The notes under the pieces: model-generated
The model's input: the letters and a program-made list of their open reading frames with translations, nothing else
The model's database searches: none
Told to the model about the DNA's origin: nothing
DNA from: Caldithrix sp.
GTDB lineage: Bacteria > Zhuqueibacterota > Zhuqueibacteria > Oceanimicrobiales > Oceanimicrobiaceae
Length of the DNA: 6,586 nt
Direction: 5' to 3'
Assembly (NCBI GenBank): GCA_004357015.1
Contig: SMXE01000171.1
Span: 1 to 6,586 of the forward strand
Made by a program: the position numbers and the translations under genes
Part shown: one piece after another, positions 5,532 through 6,586 of the stretch
How the letters are laid out: each line of letters begins with the position of its first letter
How positions within the stretch are numbered: the first letter of the stretch is position 1

Positions 5532-6586
5532 TCAGACTTTGTGATGATTCTTCTTCAGAATCTTCTTGAGGCCCGCCAGCAGTTCTTTGAGCTTCTTGGT
5601 GTCGCCATCCTTGGCACACTGCTCGATTTCAATGCCCAGGTCAGTGACCTCCGAAAAGCCGTAGCTGGCGCCGCTGCCCTTCAAGCTGTGACCAATGAAG
5701 CCAAGCTCCTCGAAGTTTTTACTGGCCAGAGCGGCCGCCATCTGCCCATATCGTTCAGCCAGATTTTCCAGATAGAATCCTTTGAGATTCTCCATCTCTC
5801 GCTGTATCTCCTGTTCGACGGCATCCAGATGGCCTTCCGGTTCCGCCGGCAGCGGAAATACCCTTTTAAGCTGCGATTGCAAACACGCGATGAATTGTTT
5901 CTTGTTGATCGGCTTGGTGATGTAGTCATCGCAACCGGCTTCGATACATTTGTTGCTGTCGCCGATCATGGCGTACGCCGTCAATGCGATGATGGGCAAG
6001 TCCTCGTACCTGGGCTGCTGACGTATCTTCATCGTCGCCTCAAAGCCGTCCATCACCGGCATCTGCATGTCCATCAGCACCAGATCGAATTTTTCAACGT
6101 CGAGCGCCTTGAGCACCTGCCGGCCATTTTCCACAACCGTGACGCGGTAACCCAGCCGGGACAGAATCTTCTGTACCAACCGCCAGTTGGTCTCATTGTC
6201 TTCTGCAAGAAGGATATGCGGTGTGTCAGAGGCCCGGACGGTTGTGTCTGAACTTTTCGGCGCACCATTTGCTTGTTCTCTGCTTCCTGAAGCAGGTACG
6301 GGTTGAACCTCAGACTTTGTCACGGCCACACTGAGACTCCGGGCGTCACGGGTTGCTCGGCCTTTTTTCACGTTTTCAGGGGCAGGCAGATTTTCAGCAG
6401 TGCACGGTTGCATCGGAATTGAGATCCTGAACTTGGAGCCGCCATCATGAATGCTCTCAATCTCAATCCTGCCGCCCATTAACTCCACCAGCCGCCGGGT
6501 GATGGCAAGCCCCAGGCCCGTGCCTTCATATTTTCGCGTCGAAGAGCTGTCCACCTGTGTGAAACTGTCAAAAATCGCTGCATGCA
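5532..6586 (-). CDS. Hybrid sensor histidine kinase / response regulator with C-terminal HPt domain, 3' part
   Basis: This is the C-terminal end of a multi-domain phosphorelay protein; its 5' part, including the sensor and the phosphorylated-histidine dimerisation region, lies beyond 6586. In frame from 6584 the window encodes 350 residues. The end of the HATPase domain comes first (IFDSFTQVDSSSTRKYEGTG, then GLGLAI, about 4-60). A Ser/Ala-rich linker follows. The receiver domain spans about 122-238: acidic pair in LAEDN, phospho-acceptor Asp172 in LMDMQMPVMDG (codon 6069-6071), ALTA and the KP lysine. A charged helical link leads to an HPt domain with phospho-His299 in GHSLKGSGASYGF (codon 5688-5690). 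The order resembles BarA-type tripartite kinases, in which phosphate passes His-Asp-His to a separate response regulator. The signal and partner cannot be told. A GTG at 6552-6554 is internal to the kinase domain, not the start. Confidence 0.95.
   Translation of the reverse strand, partial: HAAIFDSFTQVDSSSTRKYEGTGLGLAITRRLVELMGGRIEIESIHDGGSKFRISIPMQPCTAENLPAPENVKKGRATRDARSLSVAVTKSEVQPVPASGSREQANGAPKSSDTTVRASDTPHILLAEDNETNWRLVQKILSRLGYRVTVVENGRQVLKALDVEKFDLVLMDMQMPVMDGFEATMKIRQQPRYEDLPIIALTAYAMIGDSNKCIEAGCDDYITKPINKKQFIACLQSQLKRVFPLPAEPEGHLDAVEQEIQREMENLKGFYLENLAERYGQMAAALASKNFEELGFIGHSLKGSGASYGFSEVTDLGIEIEQCAKDGDTKKLKELLAGLKKILKKNHHKV

Noticed and set aside
5541..6251. A 236-codon open frame on the plus strand inside the hybrid kinase.
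   Set aside because: It is an antisense shadow of the receiver and HPt domains, with no recognisable motif of its own.

Overview
The window reads as ordinary bacterial chromosome. Every gene I can support lies on the minus strand, so transcription runs from high to low coordinates. The organism cannot be fixed from the sequence. A single-chain (homodimeric) pyruvate dehydrogenase E1, separate accB-accC genes, a free-standing 5'-3' exonuclease and a short heptamer repeat between genes would suit an Acidobacteriota or proteobacterial genome. I lean weakly to Acidobacteriota, as an inference from gene families only.

Layout from the upstream end: (1) 5532-6586, the 3' part of a hybrid sensor histidine kinase (end of the ATPase domain, receiver domain, HPt domain), cut by the window edge. 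(2) 5295-5531, a gap with a 10-bp inverted repeat, two overlapping smaller palindromes and a weak promoter candidate for aceE. (3) 2592-5294, aceE, intact, 900 aa. (4) 2118-2595, a bcp-type peroxiredoxin whose start codon overlaps the aceE stop (ATGA), but whose reading frame is broken twice. (5) 1918-2117, a gap with a degenerate 7-bp tandem repeat. (6) 1024-1917, a 297-aa FEN-type 5'-3' exonuclease, followed by a weak terminator candidate. (7) 691-1023, a gap with a 20-bp-period direct repeat and a good sigma70-type promoter for accB. (8) 214-690 accB, and 1-177 the start of accC, which begins at TTG.

Functionally, aceE makes acetyl-CoA from pyruvate, and accB/accC carry and carboxylate biotin in the first step of fatty acid synthesis, so two successive steps of acetyl-CoA metabolism lie within 6 kb. 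They are separated by a DNA-processing nuclease and appear to be different transcription units. I found no clear undescribed system. The points most worth checking are the doubly frameshifted bcp coupled to aceE, the repeats upstream of the accB promoter, and the inverted repeat between the kinase and aceE.
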